Shown: positions 43,709 through 52,993, counted from the first letter of the stretch. The stretch is DNA of 64,000 bases from Bacillota bacterium (GCA_023459495.1 JAEWTL010000021.1:1-64000); one strand, 5' to 3'. The notes: generated by a model from the sequence alone, not told the origin. Made by a program: numbers and translations.

Positions 43709-44896
43709 TCATTTGCGTTGATACAAACCTTGCGAGTAACGAAGCCTGCTAACGGCTGGCTTATGTCTGCAAATTTGAATCAAGCGCATTGCCAGTAAAA
43801 CCAGCAGCACTGCCCCCGCGAATATAACGCCGCCAAAAGCGGCGTTTTTTGATCCTGACAGGGATGAGGCAGCGGCAGTCAAAGGGAATAACTGAAGCAT
43901 GAGGACGCACAGGAGGCTGGAAATTGTACCGTGCAGCATCTTTGCGAGCGTAAAGCCTTTGGGCTTGAGCTGGGCTGCAGCGCATACCGCGTGCGTCTGC
44001 ATATGGATGCACATTCCGCCGAACGATATCACCGAGACGATCATCGGCAGTGCGACGGAAATCGGCAGACCTGCAGCGGCGATATTAGCGCTTCCGACGG
44101 TCATTTCCAGGCTACCCAGAATCATGGCAGCGACACCCGCTGTGTTAAGACCTACCAACTTTGCCAGCGGCGAATACAGTGCTGTGAGAATGTTGAGCAG
44201 GCCGGTGACGGAGAACATCTGCATAATCACAGAGAAAAGGATGATGTAGCCGCCGATACGAAGCATCAGCGACATGGTCTTTTCTACGGCGTCAGCCATC
44301 AACGCGCCCATTGGCGGACATTGAGCAGCATCCTCGCGGAATTGGCTGAAAGCCATCTTAATAGAATTCCGCTGCCGATTTTCCGGTACATTAGGCCTTC
44401 TGTGGAAAAAGCCAAAGATGATGCCCGTCAGCAGAGCGCCAAGGTAGTGGGAAGTGGCGAGGTATACGCCTGCTTCGGGCAGGCCCAATATGCCAACGGC
44501 TACCGCGCCAGTGATAAACACCGGCCCAGACACGCTCGTGAATCGCACAATAGCCTGCGCATCCGCTTCGGACATTCGGCCGCCTTGGTACAATTCCGCT
44601 GTGATCCTTGCGCCAACCGGATATCCCGAAAGCGCTGCGGTCAGAAAGATATATGCGCTTTCACCCGGTGCATTGAACAAAAAGCGCGTTATGGGCGAAA
44701 AGAAATGCGCGATAAGGCGTACGATACCGGTCTGGAGCAGCATCAACGATGCGAGCACGAACGGAAAGAGCGATGGCAGCACGACCAGCAGCCAAAGCGT
44801 CAGCCCGTTTAAAGCACTGCTGAGGCATTCATCCGGATACAGCAATAAAAGCAAGATCATGGCAAGGATGCCTGTGATCAGAGGGATCTTTTTCAT
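43709..44896 (-). CDS. ylbJ: Sporulation integral membrane protein YlbJ
   Basis: A 395-aa membrane protein with about eight to ten hydrophobic spans in the nucleoside-recognition (Gate) family. It opens with KKIPLITGILAMILLLLLYPDECLSSALNGLTLWL. Later segments are LPSLFPF, AALSGYPVGARI and GGMCIHMQTHAV. In Bacillus YlbJ is made under SigE and is needed for spore cortex formation. ATG 44896 has GGGAG upstream. Forty-six further in-frame codons upstream have no membrane or family character. It follows tmcAL on the same strand. Confidence 0.9.
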   Translation of the reverse strand: MKKIPLITGILAMILLLLLYPDECLSSALNGLTLWLLVVLPSLFPFVLASLMLLQTGIVRLIAHFFSPITRFLFNAPGESAYIFLTAALSGYPVGARITAELYQGGRMSEADAQAIVRFTSVSGPVFITGAVAVGILGLPEAGVYLATSHYLGALLTGIIFGFFHRRPNVPENRQRNSIKMAFSQFREDAAQCPPMGALMADAVEKTMSLMLRIGGYIILFSVIMQMFSVTGLLNILTALYSPLAKLVGLNTAGVAAMILGSLEMTVGSANIAAAGLPISVALPMIVSVISFGGMCIHMQTHAVCAAAQLKPKGFTLAKMLHGTISSLLCVLMLQLFPLTAAASSLSGSKNAAFGGVIFAGAVLLVLLAMRLIQICRHKPAVSRLRYSQGLYQRK

Positions 44897-44949
44897 CGTT
44901 TCACAACTCCCGTTTATGCTTATGAGCATATCGAGCTGTGTATGAAGGA

Positions 44950-46164
44950 TCAGAGCTGCGAAGCGATCAGCAGCTTGTGGGTGTAGTCCTGATAACCATC
45001 GCGAAACGGTGCATCGTTCTGGCTCAACGCCCATACGTCGGTTGCGGCAGCGTCCAACGCGGGATAGGATGAATTAGCGATGGATCCAGCAATCAGCGGC
45101 ACGCTGCACGATTTAGTCAGCGCAGACAGCACACCTGGTTCGCTGACGCCCAGCACGCGGATGTAATTGAAGGGTTCACGGTTATGCCGCAGAATGTCCT
45201 CGCGGGTTATGCCGAGCAGCGCATAGAGCAGTATGCGAGACAGGCGCGTATACGCGTATCGTTTGGTCTTGATCTCCGCGATTAACTCCTCGCGCGTTAC
45301 GCAGTGCTGAGCGGCATCAAAGATGCGGTTTTCCAGGCCTTCCGTAACCTCGTGAAGGCTGCTGATATAATCACGACCTCCGCGCCGCAGTGCAAAGAGC
45401 AGCGTGGTATCAAAACTTTCAGGAAAAGCAGGAGTAAGCCCGGCTTCCATTTGAGTAAGAACAAAGGATCGGCAGGCCGCAGGCGTGGCAGCCAATGCTT
45501 TTTCGGGTTGACCGGACTTAAATGCTGTGCGTAGCGCAGTCGCGCTGGGAACAGATTCTTCAATATCGGCGCTATGGTATGCGCTGCCTGTACGCTGCAC
45601 GGCGTAAGGCGTGATATCTGCGCCGCTTTGAAGGATGGCCTTGATGTACTCAATACCCAGTATCGCATTGGGCTGGCTGAGTATTTCGGAAACGGCATCG
45701 CTCCAAGCGCCATGTCCTTCCGCCACCGCTGCTTTCAAACGTGCCGTTGGAAAACTGACGCCTTCATCAAGGAATTTCCGGAGCGTACTTTTAAAGCCTT
45801 CCGACTCGTCCGCCAATGTGCCTGCCGCGCGAATGAGCAGGTCGCTATCGCTTGTTTCACTGCCAAAGCTGATAGAATCAGCGCCCAGAGCGCGCAGCAC
45901 GGCTACGCCTCCCTGTGCGAAGCCTTCCGCGCTTTGAATGGCGGACAGCAGCGGAAGTTCCACCACAGCGTCCGCACCGCAAAGCAGCGCACAGGCTGCG
46001 CGCGTCCATTTATCGAACACGGCAGGCTCGCCGCGCTGTACGAAACTCGCGCTCATCACACAAACGATGAGGTCTGCACCTGTAATCTTTCTGGTCTGCG
46101 TAATGTGCCATTCATGGCCTGAATGGAACGGATTGTATTCCGACACTATTCCGCAGATCCGCAT
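44950..46164 (-). CDS. tmcAL: tRNA(Met) cytidine acetate ligase TmcAL (YlbM)
   Basis: Uses acetate and ATP to acetylate the wobble cytidine of elongator tRNA-Met. It has 404 aa. The nucleotidyltransferase motif GIVSEYNPFHSGHEWHI lies at 5-21, with MSASFVQRGEPAVFDKWTRA at about 38-57 and ISFGSE near 100. The acetate substrate links it to the acetate pathway encoded divergently by pta-ackA. GGAG precedes the start. The ylbM-ylbJ pairing is also known in Bacillus. Confidence 0.93.
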   Translation of the reverse strand: MRICGIVSEYNPFHSGHEWHITQTRKITGADLIVCVMSASFVQRGEPAVFDKWTRAACALLCGADAVVELPLLSAIQSAEGFAQGGVAVLRALGADSISFGSETSDSDLLIRAAGTLADESEGFKSTLRKFLDEGVSFPTARLKAAVAEGHGAWSDAVSEILSQPNAILGIEYIKAILQSGADITPYAVQRTGSAYHSADIEESVPSATALRTAFKSGQPEKALAATPAACRSFVLTQMEAGLTPAFPESFDTTLLFALRRGGRDYISSLHEVTEGLENRIFDAAQHCVTREELIAEIKTKRYAYTRLSRILLYALLGITREDILRHNREPFNYIRVLGVSEPGVLSALTKSCSVPLIAGSIANSSYPALDAAATDVWALSQNDAPFRDGYQDYTHKLLIASQL

Positions 46165-46209
46165 AAATTTCTCCTTTTCAAACCGCCGAAAGTTATATAT
46201 AATAGGCGA

Positions 46210-46230
46210 GTGGTATTATCATTATACCAC
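46210..46230. promoter_or_regulatory. Palindromic divergent promoter between tmcAL and pta
   Basis: A perfect 7-bp inverted repeat GTGGTAT (46210-46216) / ATACCAC (46224-46230). On the + strand it reads TGGTATTAT and on the - strand TGGTATAAT, each an extended -10 element (TGn plus hexamer). One symmetric site may drive both genes. Confidence 0.55.
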
Positions 46231-46287
46231 AATCTACAAATACTAATATAGCATTTACACATATTGAAGGGAGAGCGGCGACAAATC

Positions 46288-47277
46288 ATGAGTCTGATGG
46301 ATGGAATCAAGCTAAAGGCAAAGGCGGCAAAGAAGAGGATTATGCTGCCGGAGGGCACAGAGGAGAGGACGATCAAGGCAGCGGAGATCATCGCAAAGGA
46401 AGGCATCGCAGAGGTAACGCTGCTGGGAGACATCGATAAAATCAAAGAGATGTCCAAGGGACTCGACTACACTGGTGTAACCATGATCGACCCGGCTAAA
46501 TCGGATAAGGTGGAAGCATACGCGGAGAAGTTCTACGAACTGAGAAAGCAAAAGGGAGTCACCCCTGAAGCCGCTAAAGTTCAGGTAACCGATCCGCTTT
46601 TCTATGCCTGCATGGCGATCAAAATGGGTGATGCGGACGGCATGGTGGCGGGTGCGATCAACACCACGGGCAATACGCTCCGTCCGGCACTGCAGATCAT
46701 CAAGACAGCCCCAGGGATCAAGGTGGTTTCAAGCTGCTTTATCATGGAGCTTACGACGCCGAACTATGGCGATAACGGTATCATGTTGTTTGGAGACTGC
46801 GCGGTGAACCCCTGCCCGACAGCAGAGGAACTGGCGGCGATCGCGATCTCTACCGCAAAGACGAGCGTACAGCTGGTCGGCATGGAGCCCAAGGTTGCGA
46901 TGCTGTCCTTCTCGACCAAGGGAAGTGCGAAACATGAACTGGTTGACAAGGTTGTGCAGGCGACTGCGCTTGTAAAGGAACTTGCGCCTGATCTCATGGT
47001 GGACGGCGAATTGCAGGCGGACGCCGCGCTGGTTGAAAAAGTTGGACAATTAAAGTCACCGGGCAGCCCGGTAGCCGGCAAAGCCAACGTACTGATCTTC
47101 CCCGACCTGCAGGCAGGCAATATCGGGTACAAGCTGGTGCAGCGTCTTGCAGGCGCAGAAGCCATCGGCCCCGTCTGTCAGGGCCTCGCAGCGCCGGTCA
47201 ACGACCTGTCGCGCGGATGCAGCGTAGAAGACATCGTTTCAGTTGTGGCAATCACCGCCGTACAGGCGCAGGGTTAG
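46288..47277 (+). CDS. pta: Phosphate acetyltransferase
   Basis: Converts acetyl-CoA to acetyl-phosphate. At 329 aa it is the short, single-domain type. Markers are RIMLPEGTEERTIKAAEII near the N-terminus, DGMVAGAINTTGNTLRPALQII at about 115-136 and LSFSTKGSAKHE near 208-219. NVLIFPDLQAGNIGYKLVQRL lies at about 268-288. I use ATG 46288. GGGAG lies 14 bases upstream, rather far, but no other start fits the family. It is followed by ackA and completes the ATP-yielding acetate pathway. Confidence 0.95.
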   Translation: MSLMDGIKLKAKAAKKRIMLPEGTEERTIKAAEIIAKEGIAEVTLLGDIDKIKEMSKGLDYTGVTMIDPAKSDKVEAYAEKFYELRKQKGVTPEAAKVQVTDPLFYACMAIKMGDADGMVAGAINTTGNTLRPALQIIKTAPGIKVVSSCFIMELTTPNYGDNGIMLFGDCAVNPCPTAEELAAIAISTAKTSVQLVGMEPKVAMLSFSTKGSAKHELVDKVVQATALVKELAPDLMVDGELQADAALVEKVGQLKSPGSPVAGKANVLIFPDLQAGNIGYKLVQRLAGAEAIGPVCQGLAAPVNDLSRGCSVEDIVSVVAITAVQAQG

Positions 47278-47286
47278 GAGGACATC

Positions 47287-48483
47287 ATGTACACAATACT
47301 CGTCATCAATGCGGGCAGCTCGTCGCTGAAATACCAGCTGATTGAAATTACCACTACCGACGTTTTGGCCAAAGGCCTTGTCGAGCGTATTGGCATTGAA
47401 GGGTCTGTGCTGACCCACACCGCGCCGGGCAAGGATAAGCTCGTTGTTCAGGAGCCGATGGCAGACCACAAGCAGGCGATGGGCCATGTACTGAGTGCCC
47501 TGACCGATCCGACATACGGCGTCATCACTGATATGAGCCAGATCAATGCGGTAGGCCATCGTGTGCTGCATGCCGCTGAGAAGTTTACAAAGAGCGTGGT
47601 CATTGACGACGCGGTAATCGCCGCGATCCGCGAATGCATCAAATTCGGTCCGCTGCACAATCCGGCCAACCTGATGGGCATCGAGGCCTGCATGAGCATC
47701 ATGCCGAATACCCCGATGGTGGCTGTATTTGATACGGCTTTTCATCAGTCTATGCCCAAGAAGGCATACCTGTATGGCCTCTCTTACGATGCCTATACGG
47801 ATTTCGGCATCCGCCGCTATGGCTTCCACGGTACGTCACATAAGTACGTGTCCAAACGGTATGCCAAGCTTGTGGGCAAGGATGCTAAGGATATCAAACT
47901 GGTCACTTGTCATTTGGGCAATGGTTCCAGTTTATGCGCAGTAGACGGCGGAAAGTGTGTCGATACTTCCATGGGTTTAACTCCGCTGGCTGGTGTGATG
48001 ATGGGTACCCGCTGCGGTGATATCGACCCCGCAATCGTAACCAACCTGATGAAAGAGATGAATCTTGATTCCGACCAAATGAGCAACTACATGAACAAAA
48101 AATGCGGTGTTCTCGGCGTATCAGGTGTATCAAGTGACTTCCGTGACGTTACTGCGGCTGCCAAAGAAGGCAATGAGCGCGCAGCGACCGCGCTTGAAAT
48201 GTTCTGCTATCAGGTTCGCAAATACATTGGATCGTATGCAGCAGCCATGGGCGGTTTGGACGCTATCATATTTACGGCAGGCGTCGGCGAGAACGACATC
48301 AGTGTCCGCGCGCGCAGCGTGGAAGGGCTGGAGTTCCTCGGCGTGAAGATTGACCCGGAGCTTAATGCAACCCGCGGCAAAGAAATTCGAATTTCAGCGG
48401 CCGATTCAAAGGTAGACGTGTGGTGCGTACCGACGAACGAAGAGCTGGAAATTGCAAACGATACGTATGAACTCTGCAAGTAG
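47287..48483 (+). CDS. ackA: Acetate kinase
   Basis: Makes ATP and acetate from acetyl-phosphate. At 398 aa it is normal. The first phosphate loop is VINAGSSSLKYQL at 5-17. PMVAVFDTAFHQSMP (about 139-153) and RRYGFHGTSHKYV (about 176-188) are active-site segments. TAGVGENDISVRAR lies in the C-terminal domain. TTAGGAGG precedes the ATG, ten bases after pta. The promoter of the next unit overlaps its stop region. Confidence 0.97.
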   Translation: MYTILVINAGSSSLKYQLIEITTTDVLAKGLVERIGIEGSVLTHTAPGKDKLVVQEPMADHKQAMGHVLSALTDPTYGVITDMSQINAVGHRVLHAAEKFTKSVVIDDAVIAAIRECIKFGPLHNPANLMGIEACMSIMPNTPMVAVFDTAFHQSMPKKAYLYGLSYDAYTDFGIRRYGFHGTSHKYVSKRYAKLVGKDAKDIKLVTCHLGNGSSLCAVDGGKCVDTSMGLTPLAGVMMGTRCGDIDPAIVTNLMKEMNLDSDQMSNYMNKKCGVLGVSGVSSDFRDVTAAAKEGNERAATALEMFCYQVRKYIGSYAAAMGGLDAIIFTAGVGENDISVRARSVEGLEFLGVKIDPELNATRGKEIRISAADSKVDVWCVPTNEELEIANDTYELCK

Positions 48484-48512
48484 TAGACAAAAGGATTAAC
48501 CGCGTGTATAAT
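48484..48512 (+). promoter_or_regulatory. Promoter of the hisS-aspS T-box operon
   Basis: TAGACA (48484-48489), 17 bases, TATAAT (48507-48512). It begins at the ackA stop; the transcript would start near 48519. Confidence 0.72.
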
Positions 48513-48518
48513 GGGCAT

Positions 48519-48725
48519 AATCGAAGCGGACGCCCCTTCTTAGGCGTATCGCCCTTCAAGGGACCTGCCGACGTGACTGGAATCGGTGGGAGGGAGATTA
48601 AGATGTGGAGACAGCCGCTTTGCGTATGAATATTTTGAAAGCGCCCGGAACGATCCGGGAATGTGGGTGGCACCGCGGGTAACGTACTCGTCCCTGTCTT
48701 TAGATAGGGACGTTTGTTATTTTAA
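48519..48725 (+). ncRNA. T-box leader controlling hisS-aspS
   Basis: The T-box core TGGGTGGCACCGCGGG lies at 48664-48679. The base of Stem I pairs AAGCGG (48524-48529) with CCGCTT (48615-48620). Before it GAC (48610-48612) followed by A is the likely specifier, meaning Asp. Stem III is CCCGG/CCGGG (48644-48648 with 48655-48659). The terminator stem pairs 48689-48698 with 48703-48712, followed by TTTGTTATTTT. Uncharged tRNA pairing with the T-box would favour the antiterminator. No His codon is seen at the expected specifier position. Confidence 0.9.
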
Positions 48726-48743
48726 AAAACAATGGGGTGGAGC

Positions 48744-50006
48744 ATGCTGACTCAAGCGCCGAAAGGCACCAGGGATGTACTGCCTTCCGAAAGTGGGAAG
48801 TGGCAATATATCGAAAGTAAAGCGCGCGATATCTGTGCGCGCTTTGGATACTGCGAAATTCGCACGCCAGTTTTTGAGCATACCGAGCTTTTTCTGCGCG
48901 GCGTGGGCGATACGACTGATATCGTACAGAAGGAAATGTATACGTTCCTCGACAAAGGGGAGCGCAGCATCACGCTGAAGCCCGAAGGAACGGCGGGCGT
49001 AGTGCGCGCCTTTGTGGAGCACAGCCTCTATGGCGATGCACAGCCCACCAAGATGTACTATCTTTCCGCGCCGGTGTTTCGGTACGAGAAACCGCAGGCG
49101 GGGCGCTTGCGCGAGCATCACCAGTTTGGCATTGAAGTGTTCGGCGCAGCGAATCCGTCGGTCGATGCCGAAGTGATCACGGTAGCTTTGACAATGCTGA
49201 AGGAGCTGGGCATTAAAGGACTTGCGCTCAACATCAACAGCATCGGCTGCCCGGTCTGCAGACCGGCGTATAATGTCGCGTTGCGCAGTTTTCTCGCATC
49301 GCGCGAAGGGCTTTGTCCCAACTGCGTGGAACGCTCCCAAACGAATCCATTGCGCGTTCTGGACTGTAAGGAGGAAAAGTGCAAAGCCATCGTCAAGGAC
49401 GCTCCAGTGATGCTCGATTGCCTCTGCGACGACTGCCGCAGCCACTTCGAGGGGTTGAAAGCTAGGCTGTCAGCGCTGGGTATCGACTATACCGTCAACC
49501 CGTATATCGTCCGTGGGCTCGACTATTACACCAAAACGGTATTCGAGATTATCTCGACCGATATTGGTGCACAGGGTACAGTTTGTGGCGGAGGCCGCTA
49601 CGACGGTTTGGTAGAGCAGCTCGGCGGGCCGTCCATGCCGGGAATGGGCTTCGGTATGGGGATTGAACGGCTGCTGCTCGTATTGGAAGCTTTGGGGATT
49701 GAACTGCCGCAGCCTCGGGCCTGCGATGCATATATCTGCACGATGGGTGAATCGGCGTCTGTTCTAGGCCTGTGTATTGCAGCCGGACTACGCGATGCGG
49801 GTGTAAAAACGGAGGTCGATCACATGGGCCGCAGCCTGAAAGCGCAGCTTAAATACGCCGCCAAGCTGGGAACGGCATATGTGGTGATATTGGGCGACAA
49901 CGAACTGGAGAAAGGCGAGGCGGTCGTGCGTGACATGACGGCCAGCGAAGAGAAAACGGTTCCGCTTGCGGAATTAATAGAATATTTAAAGGCAGGATTG
50001 CAATGA
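48744..50006 (+). CDS. hisS: Histidine--tRNA ligase
   Basis: A 420-aa class II synthetase. It starts MLTQAPKGTRDVLP, with motif 2 around FRYEKPQAGRLREHHQFGIE (about 110-130). The histidine-specific loops are VRGLDYYTKTVFE (about 255-267) and GGGRYDGL (about 281-288). GGGTGGAG precedes ATG 48744; an earlier in-frame start at 48732 adds four residues and has no better site. It overlaps aspS by four bases and shares its T-box. Confidence 0.95.
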   Translation: MLTQAPKGTRDVLPSESGKWQYIESKARDICARFGYCEIRTPVFEHTELFLRGVGDTTDIVQKEMYTFLDKGERSITLKPEGTAGVVRAFVEHSLYGDAQPTKMYYLSAPVFRYEKPQAGRLREHHQFGIEVFGAANPSVDAEVITVALTMLKELGIKGLALNINSIGCPVCRPAYNVALRSFLASREGLCPNCVERSQTNPLRVLDCKEEKCKAIVKDAPVMLDCLCDDCRSHFEGLKARLSALGIDYTVNPYIVRGLDYYTKTVFEIISTDIGAQGTVCGGGRYDGLVEQLGGPSMPGMGFGMGIERLLLVLEALGIELPQPRACDAYICTMGESASVLGLCIAAGLRDAGVKTEVDHMGRSLKAQLKYAAKLGTAYVVILGDNELEKGEAVVRDMTASEEKTVPLAELIEYLKAGLQ

Positions 50007-51790
50007 GCGAATTTTTACAGGGGTGGAAGAGGACAGATTACTGCACCCACTTCTCGACCAAGGATGTCGGTCGCGAAGTCACGCTGATGGGCTGGGTGCA
50101 GACACGCCGCGACCTGGGCGCGCTGATTTTCGTGGATCTGCGCGACCGCACGGGTATCATGCAGGTGGTGTTCAACGAATCGCTGATGGGGGAGGGCTTT
50201 GCCAAGGCAGAAGGCCTTCGCAGCGAGTGCGTGATCGCGGTAAAGGGCCCGATCGTCAAACGTGACCCGGAGACGGTGAACGAAAAGCTGCCAACCGGAT
50301 TCATTGAGGTGCGCGCAACGGAGATCAAAGTTTTAAGCCGTGCGCAGACGCCGCCGTTTGAGATCGACGACGATACCATAGTGAGAGAAGAGCTGCGCCT
50401 GAAGTACCGCTATCTCGATCTGCGCCGTCCCGCGATGCAGCGCAATCTGATGATGCGCAGCAAAATTTCGGCCGCAGCACGGGAGTATCTGGTGGGCAAC
50501 GGATTTGTGGATATTGAGACGCCGGTGCTGACCAAGAGCACGCCCGAAGGTGCCAGAGATTACCTTGTGCCGTCGCGCGTACATCCCGGTACGTTCTACG
50601 CGCTGCCGCAGTCGCCGCAGACCTTGAAGCAGATACTGATGATCTCCGGTTTCGACCGTTATTTCCAGATCGTCAAGTGCTTCCGCGACGAAGACCTGCG
50701 CGCCGACCGCCAGCCGGAATTCACGCAGATCGATATCGAGATGTCGTTCATCGACGTGGACGATATCATTGCCATGAATGAAGGGCTGATCGCGCACGTA
50801 TTCAAACAGGTAATGAATATGGACGTGCAGCTGCCGCTCAAGCGCCTCACCTACGACGAAGCGATGAGCCGGTATGGTTCCGATAAACCTGATACGCGCT
50901 TTGGGCTGGAACTCGTGGATGTCAGCGAAATCGTGGAGCGTTCCGGTTTTCAGGTGTTTTCCTCGGTTGTCAAGAATGGCGGCAGCGTGCGCGCGATCAA
51001 CGTTAAGGGCTGCGTGGAAAAATTCGCGCGCCGCGAGATCGATGCGTTAGTTGATTTCGTGAAGATTTACGGCGCAAAGGGCATGGCGTGGATATCCATG
51101 AAGCCCGAGGGCATGCAGTCGCCCATCACCAAGTTCTTCAGCGAGGACGAACTGGCAGAGCTGATGAAACGCGTGGATGCCGAGACGGGAGACCTGATCT
51201 TCTTCATCGGCGATAAGAATAAGGTCGTGTTTGACGCTTTGGGCAACCTGCGTTTGAAACTGGCTGACAAGCTTGGCATGATCGACGAGAGCAAGTTTGA
51301 CCTCCTGTGGGTCGTTGATTTCCCGCTGTTTGAGTATGACGAGGAGGAGAAACGCTATTTCGCTAAGCATCATCCGTTTACTTCGCCGAAGGACGAGGAC
51401 GTGGACAAGCTTGAAAATGATCAGGAACATGCCTACGCAAAAGCGTATGACATCGTGCTGAACGGCAACGAGATCGGTGGAGGAAGCATCCGTATCCATT
51501 CGACTGAATTGGAAGAAAAAATGCTCAATGCGTTGGGGTATACTAAGGAAGAGGCGTGGGAGAACTTTGGCTTCCTGCTTGAAGCACTCAAGTATGGTGC
51601 GCCCCCGCATGGCGGTCTGGCATTCGGGCTTGACCGGCTGGCAATGCTGCTGCTCGGTTGCTCCTCGATTCGTGACGTCATTGCGTTCCCCAAGGTACAG
51701 AACGCTTCGTGCCTCATGACGCAGGCCCCCTCCACGGTGGCAGACAAGCAGCTGAAAGAATTGGGGCTTAAGCTGTCCAAGCAGGACTGA
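50003..51790 (+). CDS. aspS: Aspartate--tRNA ligase
   Basis: A 595-aa bacterial-type enzyme. An N-terminal OB-fold anticodon domain (about 1-110, GWVQTRRDLGALIFVDLRDR) is followed by the class II core. TPVLTKSTPEGARDYLVPSR and FRDEDLRADRQPEFTQIDIE (motif 2) lie around 170-240, and FGLDRLAMLLLG (motif 3) near the C-terminus. The GAD-type insertion lies in between. It starts within the hisS stop (ATGA). Discriminating or non-discriminating status for tRNA-Asn cannot be read. Confidence 0.96.
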   Translation: MSEFLQGWKRTDYCTHFSTKDVGREVTLMGWVQTRRDLGALIFVDLRDRTGIMQVVFNESLMGEGFAKAEGLRSECVIAVKGPIVKRDPETVNEKLPTGFIEVRATEIKVLSRAQTPPFEIDDDTIVREELRLKYRYLDLRRPAMQRNLMMRSKISAAAREYLVGNGFVDIETPVLTKSTPEGARDYLVPSRVHPGTFYALPQSPQTLKQILMISGFDRYFQIVKCFRDEDLRADRQPEFTQIDIEMSFIDVDDIIAMNEGLIAHVFKQVMNMDVQLPLKRLTYDEAMSRYGSDKPDTRFGLELVDVSEIVERSGFQVFSSVVKNGGSVRAINVKGCVEKFARREIDALVDFVKIYGAKGMAWISMKPEGMQSPITKFFSEDELAELMKRVDAETGDLIFFIGDKNKVVFDALGNLRLKLADKLGMIDESKFDLLWVVDFPLFEYDEEEKRYFAKHHPFTSPKDEDVDKLENDQEHAYAKAYDIVLNGNEIGGGSIRIHSTELEEKMLNALGYTKEEAWENFGFLLEALKYGAPPHGGLAFGLDRLAMLLLGCSSIRDVIAFPKVQNASCLMTQAPSTVADKQLKELGLKLSKQD

Positions 51791-51815
51791 GACGGAACTA
51801 TCAGAGGGTTAAGAT

Positions 51816-52274
51816 ATGGACATGGTTAAGGAGTACGGCAGGGTTGTGGAATTGCGCGGTGGTGATGCGATGATTAAGTTCATGCGCACCTCCGCTTGCG
51901 GAAAATGCCACGCCTGTGGTATGCTGTCCTCGCAGAACGAAATCGTTGTCAACGTGCCCAACACGCTGGGCGCAGAAGAAGGAGACCGCGTGGGAGTTCG
52001 CATTCGCATGCGAAAAGCGCTGGGCGCTTCGGCAATTGCGTACGCGTTTCCGCTCCTGATGCTCATCCTGGGTGCGTTGGTGGGTTGGCTGCTTTCCGGC
52101 GTATGGCATGTCTTCGCCGGAGTCGACGTTACGATGGCCTTGTGCGCCTTGGGATTTGCGGTGCTCGCATTTCCGATAATGCGGCTGGCCGCACCGCTTT
52201 ACCAACGGCAGGTGACAAACGTATACGATATGACGGAAGTCGTCAAACGTGATGGAAACCACATCCAGAAGTAA
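51816..52274 (+). CDS. RseC/MucC family membrane protein
   Basis: A 152-aa protein of the SoxR-reducing/RseC family. A short N-terminal cytoplasmic part has four nearby residues CGKCHACG at about 28-35, a likely metal or Fe-S site. Two membrane spans lie at about 72-92 and 103-123. In other bacteria RseC acts with Rnf-like systems to reduce SoxR; in Clostridia its partner is unknown. It follows aspS by 25 bases with a GAGGG site and precedes trxA. Confidence 0.85.
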   Translation: MDMVKEYGRVVELRGGDAMIKFMRTSACGKCHACGMLSSQNEIVVNVPNTLGAEEGDRVGVRIRMRKALGASAIAYAFPLLMLILGALVGWLLSGVWHVFAGVDVTMALCALGFAVLAFPIMRLAAPLYQRQVTNVYDMTEVVKRDGNHIQK

Positions 52275-52325
52275 TCGTAAACATCCGCAGCGCTGCGGGT
52301 AAAATATCTATTTAAGGAGATCGTT

Positions 52326-52652
52326 ATGTCAGACAAAGCGATGGAGATCACCAACGTGAACTTCGAGGAAAAAGTACTTAACGCTTCCGAGCCGGTGCTG
52401 GTCGATTTTTGGGCCGAATGGTGCGCTCCCTGCCGCATGCTTTCACCCGTTATCGATGAGGTGGCGGGGCTATATGGTGACAAAGCCAAAATCGGCAAGG
52501 TCAACATCGACGAGCAGCCAGAACTGGCGGAACGCTTTGGCGTAATGAGCATTCCGACGCTGATCCTGTTCAAGAACGGAACGGTGACCGACCGTAGCGT
52601 GGGCGTGATCGGCAAAGACAAAATATCCGGCATGATTGACGGCGCATTATAA
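52326..52652 (+). CDS. trxA: Thioredoxin
   Basis: A 108-aa thioredoxin with the redox motif WAEWCAPCRM at about 32-41. The cis-Pro is in MSIPTLILFKNG near 76-87. It reduces protein disulphides in the cytoplasm. AAGGAGA lies before the ATG. A palindrome CCGCAGCGCTGCGG (52285-52298) in the short gap before it could form a small hairpin. Confidence 0.96.
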   Translation: MSDKAMEITNVNFEEKVLNASEPVLVDFWAEWCAPCRMLSPVIDEVAGLYGDKAKIGKVNIDEQPELAERFGVMSIPTLILFKNGTVTDRSVGVIGKDKISGMIDGAL

Positions 52653-52681
52653 AAAAATATGTAGTTTTATTATACGTTCTC

Positions 52682-52690
52682 TGGTATAAT
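52682..52690 (+). promoter_or_regulatory. Extended -10 element before spoVS
   Basis: TGGTATAAT, about 30 bases before the start codon. No clear -35 is visible, as expected for an extended -10 promoter. A SigH-type motif was looked for and not found. Confidence 0.5.
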
Positions 52691-52719
52691 AAATCACTGT
52701 AAACAGGGGGAGGTTACGC

Positions 52720-52980
52720 ATGGAACCACTCAGAGTTTCAACAAAATCTCAACCCAAATCGGTCGCAGGCGCCATCGCCGCGATGATCAATGATTACCAG
52801 AGGGCAGAGGTGTTGGCGGTAGGGGCCGGCGCGGTGAATCAGGCGATCAAAGCAATCGCCATCACCCGGGGGTTTCTTGCACCGCGTGGTATCGATATTG
52901 TTGTGATACCTGCATTTACCAATGTGGATATTGACGGTGTATCGAGGACTTCGATCAAACTGCTGGTAGAGATTCGGTAA
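52720..52980 (+). CDS. spoVS: Stage V sporulation protein S
   Basis: An 86-aa Alba-like protein, exact family length. Nearly every residue follows the family pattern: LRVSTKSQPKSVAGAIAAM near the start, VGAGAVNQAIKAIAITRGF in the middle and VDGVSRTSIKLLVE at the end. It acts in spore maturation in Bacillus and is highly conserved in spore formers. A GGGGGAGG site precedes the ATG. It has its own promoter element and a strong terminator. Confidence 0.97.
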   Translation: MEPLRVSTKSQPKSVAGAIAAMINDYQRAEVLAVGAGAVNQAIKAIAITRGFLAPRGIDIVVIPAFTNVDIDGVSRTSIKLLVEIR

Positions 52981-52993
52981 AGATAAGCATCAT

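Noticed and set aside
43931..44812. Long + strand open frame of 293 codons opposite ylbJ
   Set aside because: It is antisense to a clear membrane protein, rich in His/Arg/Gln without any motif, and has no ribosome binding site; similar shadows occur opposite ygeX, iorA and xdhA.
52285..52298. Terminator between rseC and trxA
   Set aside because: CCGCAGCGCTGCGG is a perfect palindrome but has a very short stem when folded as a hairpin and no T-run.
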